A stretch of 64,000 nucleotides of DNA from an uncultured Bacteroidales bacterium (GTDB lineage Bacteria > Bacteroidota > Bacteroidia > Bacteroidales > UBA932). Below, piece after piece: positions 9,950 through 19,035 of the stretch (positions within the stretch are counted from its first letter, which is position 1; every line of letters begins with the position of its first letter). The stretch covers positions 62,001 to 126,000 of the forward strand of contig CAJONC010000006.1 of NCBI GenBank assembly GCA_905235675.1. Reading direction: 5' to 3'. The notes under the pieces were generated by a model. It was not told the origin of the DNA, searched no databases, and saw only the letters and a program-made list of their open reading frames with translations. The position numbers and the translations under genes are program-made.

Positions 9950-10003
9950 ATCTGTCTTAAATTATCATTCTTATTCTTTCGAATATCCTTTCAATATTCA
10001 TTC

Positions 10004-10035
10004 CAAAGGTATGAATAATAAATTTGAATATCAAA
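10004..10035 (-). promoter_or_regulatory. -33/-7 promoter for tonB
   Basis: Minus strand: TTTG (10032-10035), a 20-nt spacer, then TACCTTTG (10004-10011). Both boxes of the Bacteroidota primary sigma consensus are present, 54 nt before the tonB ATG. Confidence 0.75.
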
Positions 10036-10071
10036 TTTTTATTAAAAATCCTACATCTTAATTATTAGTTG

Positions 10072-10079
10072 TACCTTTG
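10072..10079 (+). promoter_or_regulatory. -7 promoter box for ybeY-mnmG
   Basis: TACCTTTG matches TAnnTTTG and lies 20 nt before the ybeY ATG, divergent from the tonB promoter. Confidence 0.65.
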
Positions 10080-10099
10080 CAGAATCAATTTTTGCTGTT

Positions 10100-10534
10100 A
10101 TGGTAAGGTATTTTTATGAGGATATCAAGTTTGAATTCAAGAACAAACTTCTGAACAACAGGTGGCTTAAATTCGTTGCAGGAAGCGAGGTATGTACCCT
10201 CGGGGATGTCAACATAATCTTCTGTTCAGACAATTATCTTCTCGATATCAACATGAAGTATCTCCAGCATGATTACTTTACCGACATAATCACTTTCGAC
10301 TACAGGGAAGGGGATGTGCTTTCCGGAGATCTGTTTATCAGCATAGATTCCGTCAGGGACAATGCGGAGTTCTATGGAGTAGAATTCAGCGACGAGTTGA
10401 ACAGGGTGATTGTTCACGGGCTTCTCCATATTATCGGATATGACGACCATACTGAGGATGATCAGAAACAGATGAGGGCAAAGGAAGATTATTATCTTTC
10501 GCTTCGTCCCGTTGTATGCGGAACTTCCAAGTAA
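10100..10534 (+). CDS. ybeY: Endoribonuclease YbeY (16S rRNA maturation)
   Basis: Single-strand RNase involved in 16S rRNA 3'-end maturation and ribosome quality control. The 144 residues carry the family's zinc motif near residues 106-117: His106 and His110 in '[12 protein letters not shown]' are canonical, and the third ligand position is occupied by Asp116/His117, a one-residue variation on the usual GYDH. It is followed by mnmG, whose preferred ATG is 8 nt after the ybeY stop. Base composition here looks lower in GC than the neighbours at 16-20 kb. Confidence 0.94.
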   Translation: MVRYFYEDIKFEFKNKLLNNRWLKFVAGSEVCTLGDVNIIFCSDNYLLDINMKYLQHDYFTDIITFDYREGDVLSGDLFISIDSVRDNAEFYGVEFSDELNRVIVHGLLHIIGYDDHTEDDQKQMRAKEDYYLSLRPVVCGTSK

Positions 10535-10542
10535 GTTTGACA

Positions 10543-12411
10543 ATGCAGAACAGGTATGACATTATAGTTGTTGGCGGAGGACATGCCGGTTGTGAGGCTG
10601 CCATGGCTGCCGCAAATCTCGGAAGTTCCGTCCTTTTGCTTAGCATGGACTTTGAAGGTTTTGCGAGAATGAGCTGCAATCCGGCTGTGGGAGGAATTGC
10701 TAAAGGACAGATAGTCAAAGAGATAGATGCTCTTGGAGGATATACCGGCCTGGTTACTGACTCCACTACTTTGCAGTTCCGTATGCTCAATAAAAGCAAG
10801 GGACCGGCCATGTGGAGCCCTCGCGCCCAGTGCGATAAAAGAGAGTTTTCGGCAGTATGGCGTAATTTTCTCGAAACTAATTGTAAATTAGATATTTACA
10901 TTGATTCTGCGGTTTCTTTTCTCTTTGAGAATTCAAAAATCTGCGGAGTTTGTACCAGAACTGGGGCGATTTTTAAGTCTCAAGCCGTTGTTTTGACAGG
11001 CGGAACCTTTCTTGGAGGCAAAATCTTCATAGGCCGCACCCAGTTCGAAGGGGGAAGGATAGGGGAGAAGTCTTCCACCGGAATTACTGAACAACTTGCC
11101 GGGATGGGAATCAGGACAGGAAGAATGAAAACCGGAACCCCTCCGAGAATAGACATTTCATCAGTTGATATTTCTGTTCTTCCAAGGCAGGTAGGGGATG
11201 AGAATCCGGACAGTTTCAGTTTTCTGGATATTCCTTCTTCCGTTCAGTCTTCGGGAAAGCAGATGGATTGTTTCATTCTTCATACCAATCCCAAGGTTCA
11301 TGATATTCTCAGGACAGGTTTTGCCGATTCACCTATGTTTACAGGAATGATTCACGGCAAAGGTCCGAGATATTGTCCGAGCATTGAAGACAAGTTGAGG
11401 GTTTTTCCTGACAATGACGCTCACCAGTTGTTCCTCGAACCTGAGGGGAAGGATACTGCTGAGTATTACCTTCAGGGATTTTCTTCATCCTTGCCTTTAC
11501 AGGTTCAGATTGATGCCTTGCATGCCATCAAGGGATTGGAAAATGTCAAGATATTCAAACCGGCTTATGCTGTCGAATATGATTATTTCGATCCTTCGCA
11601 GCTTGATTATACACTTGAATCCAGGGTAGTGGAAAACCTTTACCTTGCAGGTCAGGTCAACGGTACTACCGGTTATGAAGAAGCTGCCGCACAAGGTCTG
11701 ATGGCAGGTATAAATGCCCATCTGAAGGTTCATGAAAAGGATGCCTTCGTGCTCGGTAGGGATGAGGCCTATATTGGAGTCCTGATAGATGATCTTATTA
11801 CCAAGGGCGTTGATGAGCCTTACAGAATGTTTACTTCACGGGCTGAATACAGGGTTCTTCTGCGTCAGGACAATGCCGATGAAAGGCTTACGGAGAGAAG
11901 TTATAAAATTGGCCTTGCTTCAGAAAAACGTTACGAACTTACTTCTCGCAAGTACGAACAGGTTGCAGCCCTGGAAAAATTTTGTGATACTAACAATATA
12001 ACTGCAAAACAGGCTAATTCTTATCTGGAATCTGTTGGATCTTCTGCTCTCGGGGACTCGAAAAAAATTTCGGAAGTGGCACTTCGTCCGGAAGTAAATC
12101 TTGGAGATTTACTGAAGGTTGTTCCACGTGGAACGCCGGACATTTCTGATTCAAAAGTTGTGGAATCCGTCGAAATTACCCTTAAATATCGCGGTTATAT
12201 TGACAGGGAACAGCGGATGGCAGAGAAACTTCACAGACTTGAAGATTTGAAAATCCCTGAAGATTTTGACTTTGAGAAAGTTTCAGGCCTTACCATAGAA
12301 TGCCGTCAGAAGCTTAAAACTTATGCTCCGAAAACCATAGCTCAAGCTTCGCGCATATCGGGTGTTTCTCCTTCCGATATTTCCGTTTTGCTTGTTTATT
12401 TTGGTAGGTAA
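10543..12411 (+). CDS. mnmG: tRNA uridine-5-carboxymethylaminomethyl modification enzyme MnmG
   Basis: FAD/NADH-dependent partner of MnmE that installs carboxymethylaminomethyl groups on U34 of certain tRNAs. From the ATG at 10543 it has 622 residues, close to E. coli MnmG. The FAD loop '[12 protein letters not shown]' starts at residue 8, followed by '[11 protein letters not shown]', '[15 protein letters not shown]', and '[17 protein letters not shown]'. The ORF track extends to an ATG at 10516, but that would add nine residues before the conserved start and overlap ybeY, so 10543 is preferred. It converges on ruvA with 9 bp between stops. Confidence 0.96.
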   Translation: MQNRYDIIVVGGGHAGCEAAMAAANLGSSVLLLSMDFEGFARMSCNPAVGGIAKGQIVKEIDALGGYTGLVTDSTTLQFRMLNKSKGPAMWSPRAQCDKREFSAVWRNFLETNCKLDIYIDSAVSFLFENSKICGVCTRTGAIFKSQAVVLTGGTFLGGKIFIGRTQFEGGRIGEKSSTGITEQLAGMGIRTGRMKTGTPPRIDISSVDISVLPRQVGDENPDSFSFLDIPSSVQSSGKQMDCFILHTNPKVHDILRTGFADSPMFTGMIHGKGPRYCPSIEDKLRVFPDNDAHQLFLEPEGKDTAEYYLQGFSSSLPLQVQIDALHAIKGLENVKIFKPAYAVEYDYFDPSQLDYTLESRVVENLYLAGQVNGTTGYEEAAAQGLMAGINAHLKVHEKDAFVLGRDEAYIGVLIDDLITKGVDEPYRMFTSRAEYRVLLRQDNADERLTERSYKIGLASEKRYELTSRKYEQVAALEKFCDTNNITAKQANSYLESVGSSALGDSKKISEVALRPEVNLGDLLKVVPRGTPDISDSKVVESVEITLKYRGYIDREQRMAEKLHRLEDLKIPEDFDFEKVSGLTIECRQKLKTYAPKTIAQASRISGVSPSDISVLLVYFGR

Positions 12412-12420
12412 AACAGTGCT

Positions 12421-13014
12421 TTAAAGCATCTTTAGTGCCGATTTTATTATTTCTTCCACTGAAGAATCCGGCTTTGCCTTCAGAATCTGTTGAATAGCTT
12501 TTTGTACATTGGCTTTGTTGAATCCCAGCAGGACAAGAGCGGTGCTGGCCTCTTCTACAGTTTCGTTGCTTGCTACTGTGAACAGTGCGCTGGAGTCGCT
12601 TCCTCCGCCCTCGACTATTTTATCTTTCAATTCAAGGACAAGCCTTTGTGCCGTTTTAAGTCCTATACCCTTTACGGATTTGATAAGATTGACATTTTCG
12701 GATATTACAGCTTGCCTGAATTCGTCTGCCGATAGTGAGGACAGAACCATCCTCGCGGAAGCAGCACCCATTCCGGAAACACTTGTAATCAGCTGAAACA
12801 AAGCGCGTTCATCTTTATTTGCAAAGCCGTAGGTAACCTCGCTTCCGTCCCTGGTGTTTATCTGAGTCTGTACATATACCCTCGAACTGCCCTTGCCTTC
12901 AAGGAGTGCGTAAGTCTGAAGTGATATCTCAAAGCGGTAGCCGATACCGTTGTTGTCTATCACCACCTGAGTCGGAGTAAGTTCCTCGATTTTTCCGGAA
13001 ATATAATCTGTCAT
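12421..13014 (-). CDS. ruvA: Holliday junction branch migration protein RuvA
   Basis: Tetrameric DNA-binding protein that holds Holliday junctions open for RuvB. The 197 residues show the N-terminal OB fold ('MTDYISGKIEELTPTQVVID'), tandem helix-hairpin-helix motifs around 'ITSVSGMGAASARMVL' and 'VKGIGLKTAQRLVLELKDK', and a C-terminal three-helix domain that contacts RuvB. The gene is about 7 kb from ruvB, not adjacent to it. It is divergent from sufS across 57 bp. Confidence 0.96.
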   Translation of the reverse strand: MTDYISGKIEELTPTQVVIDNNGIGYRFEISLQTYALLEGKGSSRVYVQTQINTRDGSEVTYGFANKDERALFQLITSVSGMGAASARMVLSSLSADEFRQAVISENVNLIKSVKGIGLKTAQRLVLELKDKIVEGGGSDSSALFTVASNETVEEASTALVLLGFNKANVQKAIQQILKAKPDSSVEEIIKSALKML

Positions 13015-13055
13015 TGCTTTTTGAATTACTTATCGCAAATGTAGTTAAAAATTGC

Positions 13056-13063
13056 TAATTTTG
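13056..13063 (+). promoter_or_regulatory. -7 promoter box for the suf cluster, 8 nt from ATG
   Basis: TAATTTTG matches TAnnTTTG and ends 8 nt before the sufS ATG, leaving a leader of only a few nucleotides. Confidence 0.65.
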
Positions 13064-13071
13064 CTTGATTT

Positions 13072-14292
13072 ATGAATATTGAAGAAATACGATCCCAGTT
13101 CCCTCAGCTGAAGGAAAGAGTGTACGGCAAATCCCTGGTTTACCTTGACAATGCCGCAACCTCCCTCCGTCCTGTCAGTGTTGTGGAAAAGTGGGATGAA
13201 ATATCGCTGAAATACAATTCAAACCTTCACAGGGCAGTCCATCACACTGCCGTGGTTGCTACTGAGGAATACGAGTCCGCGCGGGAATCTGTCCGCGATT
13301 TTATAGGAGCCGAATCTTCCGATGAGATTGTGTTTACCTCTGGAACAACGCATTCTCTAAATCTTCTGGCGGCCTGCCTCGGAAACAGCCTGAAAGAGGG
13401 CGACGAGATAATAATTTCTGAAAGCGAGCATCATTCGAACATTGTTCCATGGCAACTTCTTTCTGAACGTAAAAATTTAAATATCAAGGTTTTACCTATT
13501 GATGACAACGGAAATTTACGTGTTGATATCCTGCCGTCTCTTCTTACGGAAAAAACCAGAATCTGCTGCGTAGCCCAGATTTCCAATGTTCTCGGAATTA
13601 TAAATCCTGTCGGGGAAATAATCCGTCTCTGTCATGCAAACGGGACTCTTGTAGTCCTTGACGGAGCCCAGGGCATAGTTCACGAAACGACAAATGTCAG
13701 GGACATTGACTGTGATTTCTATGTTTTTTCCGCGCATAAAATGTACGGAGCAAGCGGAGTCGGGGTGCTTTACGGCAAGCGGAACCTTCTTGAAAACATG
13801 CCGCCTTTTATGGGCGGAGGTGAGATGATAGAGAGCGTTTCCTGGACGCACACCACCTATGCTCCCATTCCGAGAAGGTTTGAGGCAGGTACCCAGAACA
13901 TTTCGGGCGTACCGGCGATAAAACCTGCCATTGAAATGGTTAAGATGCTAAGGGATAAGGAAATACAAGATAATTACAATGCCCTTGGCGCTTATGTTTA
14001 TACCGAACTCTCCAGGGAGGAAGGCGTAAGGCTGTTCGGAACGCCGTCCGATCCGTCACAGAAAATTCCCTTGTTTTCGATAGCGGTGGAAGGGGCTCAT
14101 CATGAGGACCTTGCCCTTATTCTCGACAAGATGGGAATAGCCACGAGGTCTGGACGTATGTGTGCGGATCCGCTTATGGACAGGCTTGGTGTCAGCGGCA
14201 TGCTCAGGGCTTCTTTCGCCCCGTACAATACAATGGAAGAAGCTGAATATTTTATCACCTGCCTAAGGAAGGCAATTAAAATGCTCAGGTAA
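13072..14292 (+). CDS. sufS: Cysteine desulfurase SufS
   Basis: PLP enzyme that takes sulfur from cysteine as a persulfide for Fe-S cluster assembly. The 406 residues fit class II desulfurases: the PLP lysine is in 'SAHKMYGASG' (about Lys223), the substrate region is 'ESEHHSNIVPWQ', and the persulfide Cys (about 364) is in 'TRSGRMCADP'. The stop TAA overlaps the sufE ATG by one base, which suggests translational coupling. No sufBCD genes are in the window, so the scaffold genes lie elsewhere. Confidence 0.95.
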   Translation: MNIEEIRSQFPQLKERVYGKSLVYLDNAATSLRPVSVVEKWDEISLKYNSNLHRAVHHTAVVATEEYESARESVRDFIGAESSDEIVFTSGTTHSLNLLAACLGNSLKEGDEIIISESEHHSNIVPWQLLSERKNLNIKVLPIDDNGNLRVDILPSLLTEKTRICCVAQISNVLGIINPVGEIIRLCHANGTLVVLDGAQGIVHETTNVRDIDCDFYVFSAHKMYGASGVGVLYGKRNLLENMPPFMGGGEMIESVSWTHTTYAPIPRRFEAGTQNISGVPAIKPAIEMVKMLRDKEIQDNYNALGAYVYTELSREEGVRLFGTPSDPSQKIPLFSIAVEGAHHEDLALILDKMGIATRSGRMCADPLMDRLGVSGMLRASFAPYNTMEEAEYFITCLRKAIKMLR

Positions 14293-14705
14293 TGGACAGT
14301 CTGGAAGAAGCGAAAAATGCCGTTATCGAAGAGTTTTCGATGTTCGACGAGTGGCTCGACAAATATGAATATCTCATCGACCTTGGCAAAAACCTCGAAG
14401 TGTTCCCCGTGGAACTAAAAACCGACGACAGGCTTATAAAAGGCTGCCAGTCAAGGGTGTGGCTCGATACCGAAGTCAAGAACGGGCGCTTGTTCTTCAG
14501 GGCGGACAGCGACGCCATCATCACCAAAGGAATTATCTCCCTACTTATTTCCGTATACAACGGCCGGACTGCGGAGGAAATCAGCAGCGACAATTTTGAT
14601 TTTATAGAGAAGATAGGACTCAGGGAAAACCTTTCTCCAACGCGGGCGAACGGGCTTGTGTCCATGATACAAACAATACGGCAGGAGGCCGGGAAAAATG
14701 TCTGA
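14292..14705 (+). CDS. sufE: Sulfur acceptor SufE
   Basis: Accepts persulfide sulfur from SufS and passes it to the SUF scaffold. The 137 residues are typical. The acceptor cysteine is in 'IKGCQSRVW' (about Cys52). The gene overlaps both neighbours (1 nt with sufS, 8 nt with the DUF59 gene), so the three are one translationally coupled unit. Confidence 0.95.
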   Translation: MDSLEEAKNAVIEEFSMFDEWLDKYEYLIDLGKNLEVFPVELKTDDRLIKGCQSRVWLDTEVKNGRLFFRADSDAIITKGIISLLISVYNGRTAEEISSDNFDFIEKIGLRENLSPTRANGLVSMIQTIRQEAGKNV

Positions 14706-15060
14706 ACAGAACAGCGAAATACTTACTCCCGACGACGTGAAGGAACTCGCGCCTCTTTACGATGCGGTAATTCTGGCGCTCAAACAGGTTTACGACCCTG
14801 AAATTCCCGTCAACATCTACGACCTTGGACTTGTCTACGAACTGAATATCAACAAGTCGCACGAGGTTTACATCAAGATGACGTTTACGGCGCCCAACTG
14901 CCCCATGGCGGACGAAGTGATAGGGGAAGTTCAGCACAGCGTGGAACTCACACCGGGAGTGAGCAGGTGTGAAATTGAAATGACGTTCGATCCGGTATGG
15001 GACCGCAGCATGCTCTCGGATGAGGCTCGCATCGCCCTTGGAATGGATCCTGATTTTTAA
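14698..15060 (+). CDS. sufT: DUF59/MIP18-family Fe-S assembly protein (SufT-like)
   Basis: A DUF59 (MIP18) domain fills the 120 residues: 'VYDPEIPVNIYDLGLVY' with the family's acidic pocket, and 'FTAPNCPMAD' with the conserved Cys. SufT-type proteins help mature Fe-S enzymes. The position directly after sufE, with an 8-nt overlap, supports the SUF role. A general metal-sulfur maturation role cannot be excluded. Confidence 0.9.
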   Translation: MSEQNSEILTPDDVKELAPLYDAVILALKQVYDPEIPVNIYDLGLVYELNINKSHEVYIKMTFTAPNCPMADEVIGEVQHSVELTPGVSRCEIEMTFDPVWDRSMLSDEARIALGMDPDF

Positions 15061-15067
15061 CAGAATA

Positions 15068-15493
15068 ATGGCAGACCTTTATCTTGCAATCGGCAGCAAT
15101 ATAGGCGCACGGAAGGCAAACATCATGTCTGCGCTGAGTTTTTTGAACGGATATTTCGGCCGCTACGACGCGCTTTCGGAAATAGTCGAGACCGAGGCGA
15201 TAGGTTTTGAAGGACCGGCGTTCCTGAATTGCGTAGCCCGTTACAATACAAGGAAGCGTCCGGAAACCATTCTGAGCGTCTGCAAGGAGATAGAAAAACG
15301 CATGGGCCGCACCGATAGCCCCCAATATGCTCCGGACGGCAGCCGTATATATCACAACCGCATAGTGGACGTGGATATCCTGCTTTATGGCAAGATAAAA
15401 ATGAACACCCCCGAACTTACCATTCCGCATCCCCAGGTGGAGGAAAGGCCTTTTATCAAACCCTTGCTCGGGCAGGTAATGAAAAATGTTTAA
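15068..15493 (+). CDS. folK: 2-amino-4-hydroxy-6-hydroxymethyldihydropteridine pyrophosphokinase
   Basis: Transfers pyrophosphate from ATP to the pterin in folate synthesis. The track ORF starts at 15020, but the family N-terminus 'ADLYLAIGSNIG' follows the ATG at 15068, which also clears the sufT stop by 7 nt; this gives 141 residues. The active-site signature is 'HNRIVDVDILLYG', and the C-terminal 'IPHPQVEERPFIKPLL' is typical. It is probably read with the suf genes. Confidence 0.93.
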   Translation: MADLYLAIGSNIGARKANIMSALSFLNGYFGRYDALSEIVETEAIGFEGPAFLNCVARYNTRKRPETILSVCKEIEKRMGRTDSPQYAPDGSRIYHNRIVDVDILLYGKIKMNTPELTIPHPQVEERPFIKPLLGQVMKNV

Positions 15494-15498
15494 ATTTG
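15491..15498 (+). promoter_or_regulatory. -7 promoter box for glyS
   Basis: TAAATTTG matches TAnnTTTG. Its first three bases are the folK stop codon, and it lies 21 nt before the glyS ATG. Confidence 0.6.
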
Positions 15499-15519
15499 TA
15501 AAATTAAGATAACAGAGAT

Positions 15520-17058
15520 ATGACACAAGACGAACTTTTCAAGATTCTGGTTGCGCATTGCAAAGAGTATGGTTTCATCTTCCCTTCCAGCGAAATCTAC
15601 GACGGCCTCGGGGCCGTGTACGATTACGGCCAGCTGGGTGTGGAACTCAAGAATAATATCAAGAACTACTGGTGGCTGTCCATGGTGCGTCTTCATGAGA
15701 ATATCGTCGGTATAGACGCTTCCATCTTCATGCATCCCAACACCTGGGTGGCTTCAGGGCACGTGGCCGCATTCAACGACCCGCTCATCGACAACCGCGA
15801 CTCCAAGAAGCGCTACCGTGCAGACGTCCTCATCGAGGATTATCTCGCCAGGATAGAGGAAAAGATAAACAAGGAGGTGGAGAAAGGCCGCAAGCGCTTC
15901 GGCGAAGCCTTTGACGAGGCCAAATTCCGCGAGACCAACCCTAACGTCCTGCGCGAAAAAGCACACTACGAAGAGGTTCACAACCGCTATGTGGCCGCCG
16001 AGCAGGCCAACGACCTCGCTGAATACAAGCAGATCATCCTCGACTGCGGCATAGTCTGCCCTATTTCCGGCACGAAGAACTGGACCGACGTGCGCCAGTT
16101 CAACCTTATGTTCAGCACCCAGTTCGGATCTACCGGAGAAGGCGCCAACACCGTCTATCTCCGTCCCGAGACGGCCCAGGGCATCTTCGTGGACTATATC
16201 AACGTGCAGAAAACCGGCCGCATGAAGGTTCCTTTCGGCATCGCGCAGATTGGCAAGGCCTTCCGCAACGAGGTGGTGGCCCGCCAGTTCATCTTCCGCA
16301 TGCGCGAATTCGAGCAGATGGAAATGGAATTCTTCTGCAAGCCCGGCACCGAGATGGAATGGTTCGAGCAATGGAAGGAATTCCGCATGAAATGGCACAG
16401 GAACCTTGGCATGGGAGATGAAAACTACCGCTTCCACGACCACGAAAAACTCGCGCACTACGCCAACGCCGCAACCGACATAGAGTTCAACTTCCCCTTC
16501 GGATTCAAGGAGCTTGAAGGCATACACAGCCGCACCGACTTCGACCTTGGCAACCATCAGAAACTCTCAGGGAAGAAACTCCAGTACTTCGACAGCGAGA
16601 CGGGCGAAAGCTACGTTCCCTACTGCGTCGAGACCTCCATCGGCGTCGACCGCATGTTCCTCGCGGTGCTCAGCCACGCATACCGCAACGAACAGCTCGA
16701 AAACGGCGAAAGCCGCGTGGTCCTCAGCATCCCCGCCCCCCTCGCGCCCGTCAAGGCCGCCGTCCTGCCCCTCGTGAAGAAGGACGGCCTGCCCGAACTC
16801 GCACAGACGGTCATGAATGAGCTTAAATACGATTTCAACTGCCAGTACGAAGAAAAAGACAGCATAGGCAAGCGTTACCGCCGCCAGGACGCTATCGGAA
16901 CCCCGTTCTGCATCACCGTCGACCATCAGAGTCTCGAAGACAACTGCGTGACCGTGCGCGACCGCGACACCATGACACAGGAGCGCGTGCCCATAGCCGA
17001 ACTCCATTCCATGATAGACAAAAAAGTCTCGCTCAGCAATCTCCTGAAAAATCTTTAA
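15520..17058 (+). CDS. glyS: Glycyl-tRNA synthetase (single-chain)
   Basis: Class II aminoacyl-tRNA synthetase of the dimeric, eukaryote/Gram-positive-like type (not the alpha2-beta2 form). The 512 residues show class II motifs around 'PETAQGIFVDYINVQ', motif 2 'GIAQIGKAFRNE' with 'FRMREFEQMEMEFF', motif 3 'ETSIGVDRMFLAVL', and a C-terminal anticodon-binding domain from about residue 405 ('PLAPVKAAVLPLV'). The gene appears more C-rich on the coding strand than its neighbours. Three small genes follow at spacings of 10, 3 and 5 bp, suggesting read-through. Confidence 0.96.
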   Translation: MTQDELFKILVAHCKEYGFIFPSSEIYDGLGAVYDYGQLGVELKNNIKNYWWLSMVRLHENIVGIDASIFMHPNTWVASGHVAAFNDPLIDNRDSKKRYRADVLIEDYLARIEEKINKEVEKGRKRFGEAFDEAKFRETNPNVLREKAHYEEVHNRYVAAEQANDLAEYKQIILDCGIVCPISGTKNWTDVRQFNLMFSTQFGSTGEGANTVYLRPETAQGIFVDYINVQKTGRMKVPFGIAQIGKAFRNEVVARQFIFRMREFEQMEMEFFCKPGTEMEWFEQWKEFRMKWHRNLGMGDENYRFHDHEKLAHYANAATDIEFNFPFGFKELEGIHSRTDFDLGNHQKLSGKKLQYFDSETGESYVPYCVETSIGVDRMFLAVLSHAYRNEQLENGESRVVLSIPAPLAPVKAAVLPLVKKDGLPELAQTVMNELKYDFNCQYEEKDSIGKRYRRQDAIGTPFCITVDHQSLEDNCVTVRDRDTMTQERVPIAELHSMIDKKVSLSNLLKNL

Positions 17059-17068
17059 ATCACGGATT

Positions 17069-18037
17069 ATGAGAAAGTTCCATATTCTTCTCCTCGCCCT
17101 TGCGGCCTCGCTTGCGTGCCTGCAGTCCTGTTCGGAAACTCCGGAGCCTCTCAGCAGGGCCGAGCGTATTGCACGTGAAATCCAGGATCCGAATTCGGAT
17201 TACGTGGTGGTAATCTGCCATCGCGGCGACTGGCGAAACTTCCCCGAGAACTCGATACTTGCCATAGAAAATATAATCAAGTTCGGGGCGGACATGATGG
17301 AACTGGATCTCAAGATGACCAAGGACTCTGTCCTGGTGCTATGCCACGACGATTCCGTTATACGTACCACCAATTTCCGCTCCGTTTTCCGTAACGAACC
17401 CGGAAAGAGCGCCCTGGTAAGCGACCTTACCCTCGAAGAAATCCGCCGTTTGAGCCTTAAAAGGGCCCAGGGCGCGATTATAGACACCCTGCGGATGCCA
17501 ACCCTGCGCGAAGCTCTCGAGTGCTGCAAAGGGCGTATCTGCGTGAATGTGGACCAGGGATACGAGTATTACGACCAGGTGCTCGCGCTGACCGAGGAAC
17601 TGGGCGTGACCGACCAGATTCTTATCAAGGGGAAGAAGCCCATCGAAGTGGTTGCTGCCCACGAGGCCAAATATGAGCACAATATGATGTATATGCCCAT
17701 CGTGGACATCCAGCAGCCCAGGGGGATAGAACTTTTCAACTCTTATCTCGAACAGGGCGTGGTGCCGCTTGCCTACGAAGTCTGCTGGCAGCGCGACAAC
17801 GGCGACTTTGAAGAAGCTTGCCGCAAGATTATAGCCCAGGGCTCTAAAGTCTGGGTGAATACGCTCTGGCCGACGCTCTGCGGAGGGCACGGGAATGATG
17901 ACGATGCGGCATATCTGTCCGACGACCCCGGCAAGGTATACGGAAAATATCTCGAAAACGGAGTGTCGATGATTCAGACCGACAGGCCGGAACTTCTTGT
18001 CCGCTGGCTTGAGAAACAGGGCAGGCACACTTTATAG
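17069..18037 (+). CDS. Glycerophosphodiester phosphodiesterase lipoprotein
   Basis: Predicted to hydrolyse glycerophosphodiesters to glycerol-3-phosphate at the cell envelope. An N-terminal signal with lipobox 'LACLQSC' (Cys at about 21) is followed by a GDPD TIM barrel: catalytic 'HRGD' near residue 52, 'PENS', metal-binding 'MELDLKMTKD', and 'CHDD'. The 322 residues fit the family. A ThiL-like gene follows after 3 bp. Substrate specificity cannot be told from sequence. Confidence 0.88.
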   Translation: MRKFHILLLALAASLACLQSCSETPEPLSRAERIAREIQDPNSDYVVVICHRGDWRNFPENSILAIENIIKFGADMMELDLKMTKDSVLVLCHDDSVIRTTNFRSVFRNEPGKSALVSDLTLEEIRRLSLKRAQGAIIDTLRMPTLREALECCKGRICVNVDQGYEYYDQVLALTEELGVTDQILIKGKKPIEVVAAHEAKYEHNMMYMPIVDIQQPRGIELFNSYLEQGVVPLAYEVCWQRDNGDFEEACRKIIAQGSKVWVNTLWPTLCGGHGNDDDAAYLSDDPGKVYGKYLENGVSMIQTDRPELLVRWLEKQGRHTL

Positions 18038-18040
18038 CTT

Positions 18041-19030
18041 ATGGCTGAAAATTTTGCAGATTTAGGAAAAAACGAGGCCCTGCGCCGCCTGTACGAGGGT
18101 TCGCCTTTCGTGCAGGGCGCTCCTGCCGCACATAAGCTGTTCCTTGAAGGAATAGATTTCAACCTTGTATATTTCCCCCTCAAGCACCTCGGGCACAAGG
18201 CTGTGACCGCGGTTACCGGCGAACTGCTTGCACAGATGCAGCACCCCGAAAGCCTTTCCGTGGTGCTCGGCGTAAGCTCCAAGCTGGACTACCCCCAGGT
18301 TGAGGAACTCTGGGGAGGCATTGTCGCCGCGGCTAAGGAATATGGCTACAAGAAGGTGGATTTCGACCTTCAACCTTCGCAGAACGGTCTGTGCATAAGC
18401 CTGGCGGCCTCAGGGCAGAGGCTCAAGCTTACCGAAGTCCGCCGTCCCAAGGCCCACAGCAAGGATCTTCTCTGCGTCAGCGGACGGCTCGGCGCCGCGT
18501 ACCTTGGAATGAGGGTGATGGAGCGGGAGCTCGAGAGATTCAACAAGGGAGAATCCGACCGGAAGGAAATGGAGCAGTACCGGATGCAGGTGGGCGCCTA
18601 TCTCAAGCCCGAACTCGATGCGTCCATAGTAAGCAGGCTCGAGGATGCCGAAATCATACCTTCCGCGGGGGTGCTGATAACCCACGGACTGGCCGATGCG
18701 GTGAAGAGAATTTCAGCCGAAACCGGCCTTGGTGCAAAGGTTTATGCCGACAGGATTCCCTTTGAGGGCAATTCTTTTGAACTGGGGAGAAAACTTGATT
18801 TAGACCCTATCTCTGCCGCCATGAATGGTGGGGAGGACTACCAGCTGCTGTTCTCTGTGCCCATCCTTTACCTCGAAAAATTCCGCCGCGATTTCCAGAC
18901 CTTCGATATAATCGGGCACCTTGCTCAGGAAGATGTTGGCACCGTCCTTGTAACACCGGAGGGAGTCGAACTTCCGCTGCGTGCGCAGGGCTGGAAGGAC
19001 GAAGACGAAAACGATATGGAACAAGAATAA
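18041..19030 (+). CDS. ThiL-like (AIR synthase-related) protein lacking active-site motifs
   Basis: The 329 residues align with thiamine-monophosphate kinase over most of their length: 'LEGIDFNLVYFPLKHLGHKA', 'LLCVSGRLGAAYLGMRVMERE', and the C-terminal 'MNGGEDYQLLFSVP' are ThiL-like. The nucleotide and metal motifs are gone. The GDD loop is absent and TTD is replaced before 'FLEGIDF'. The segment normally reading NLSDxxAM is 'VTGELLAQM', GGDTT is 'FDLQPS', and the IDISDGL segment reads 'VLITHGLADAV'. It is therefore likely to be a pseudoenzyme or to have a new role rather than to be a working kinase. It is embedded between a GDPD lipoprotein and a DUF4923 gene in a tight operon. Confidence 0.8.
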   Translation: MAENFADLGKNEALRRLYEGSPFVQGAPAAHKLFLEGIDFNLVYFPLKHLGHKAVTAVTGELLAQMQHPESLSVVLGVSSKLDYPQVEELWGGIVAAAKEYGYKKVDFDLQPSQNGLCISLAASGQRLKLTEVRRPKAHSKDLLCVSGRLGAAYLGMRVMERELERFNKGESDRKEMEQYRMQVGAYLKPELDASIVSRLEDAEIIPSAGVLITHGLADAVKRISAETGLGAKVYADRIPFEGNSFELGRKLDLDPISAAMNGGEDYQLLFSVPILYLEKFRRDFQTFDIIGHLAQEDVGTVLVTPEGVELPLRAQGWKDEDENDMEQE

Positions 19031-19035
19031 AAAAG

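Noticed and set aside
10516-10542. Upstream ATG start for mnmG
   Set aside because: It would overlap ybeY and add nine residues ahead of the conserved '[12 protein letters not shown]' start; the ATG at 10543 fits the family.
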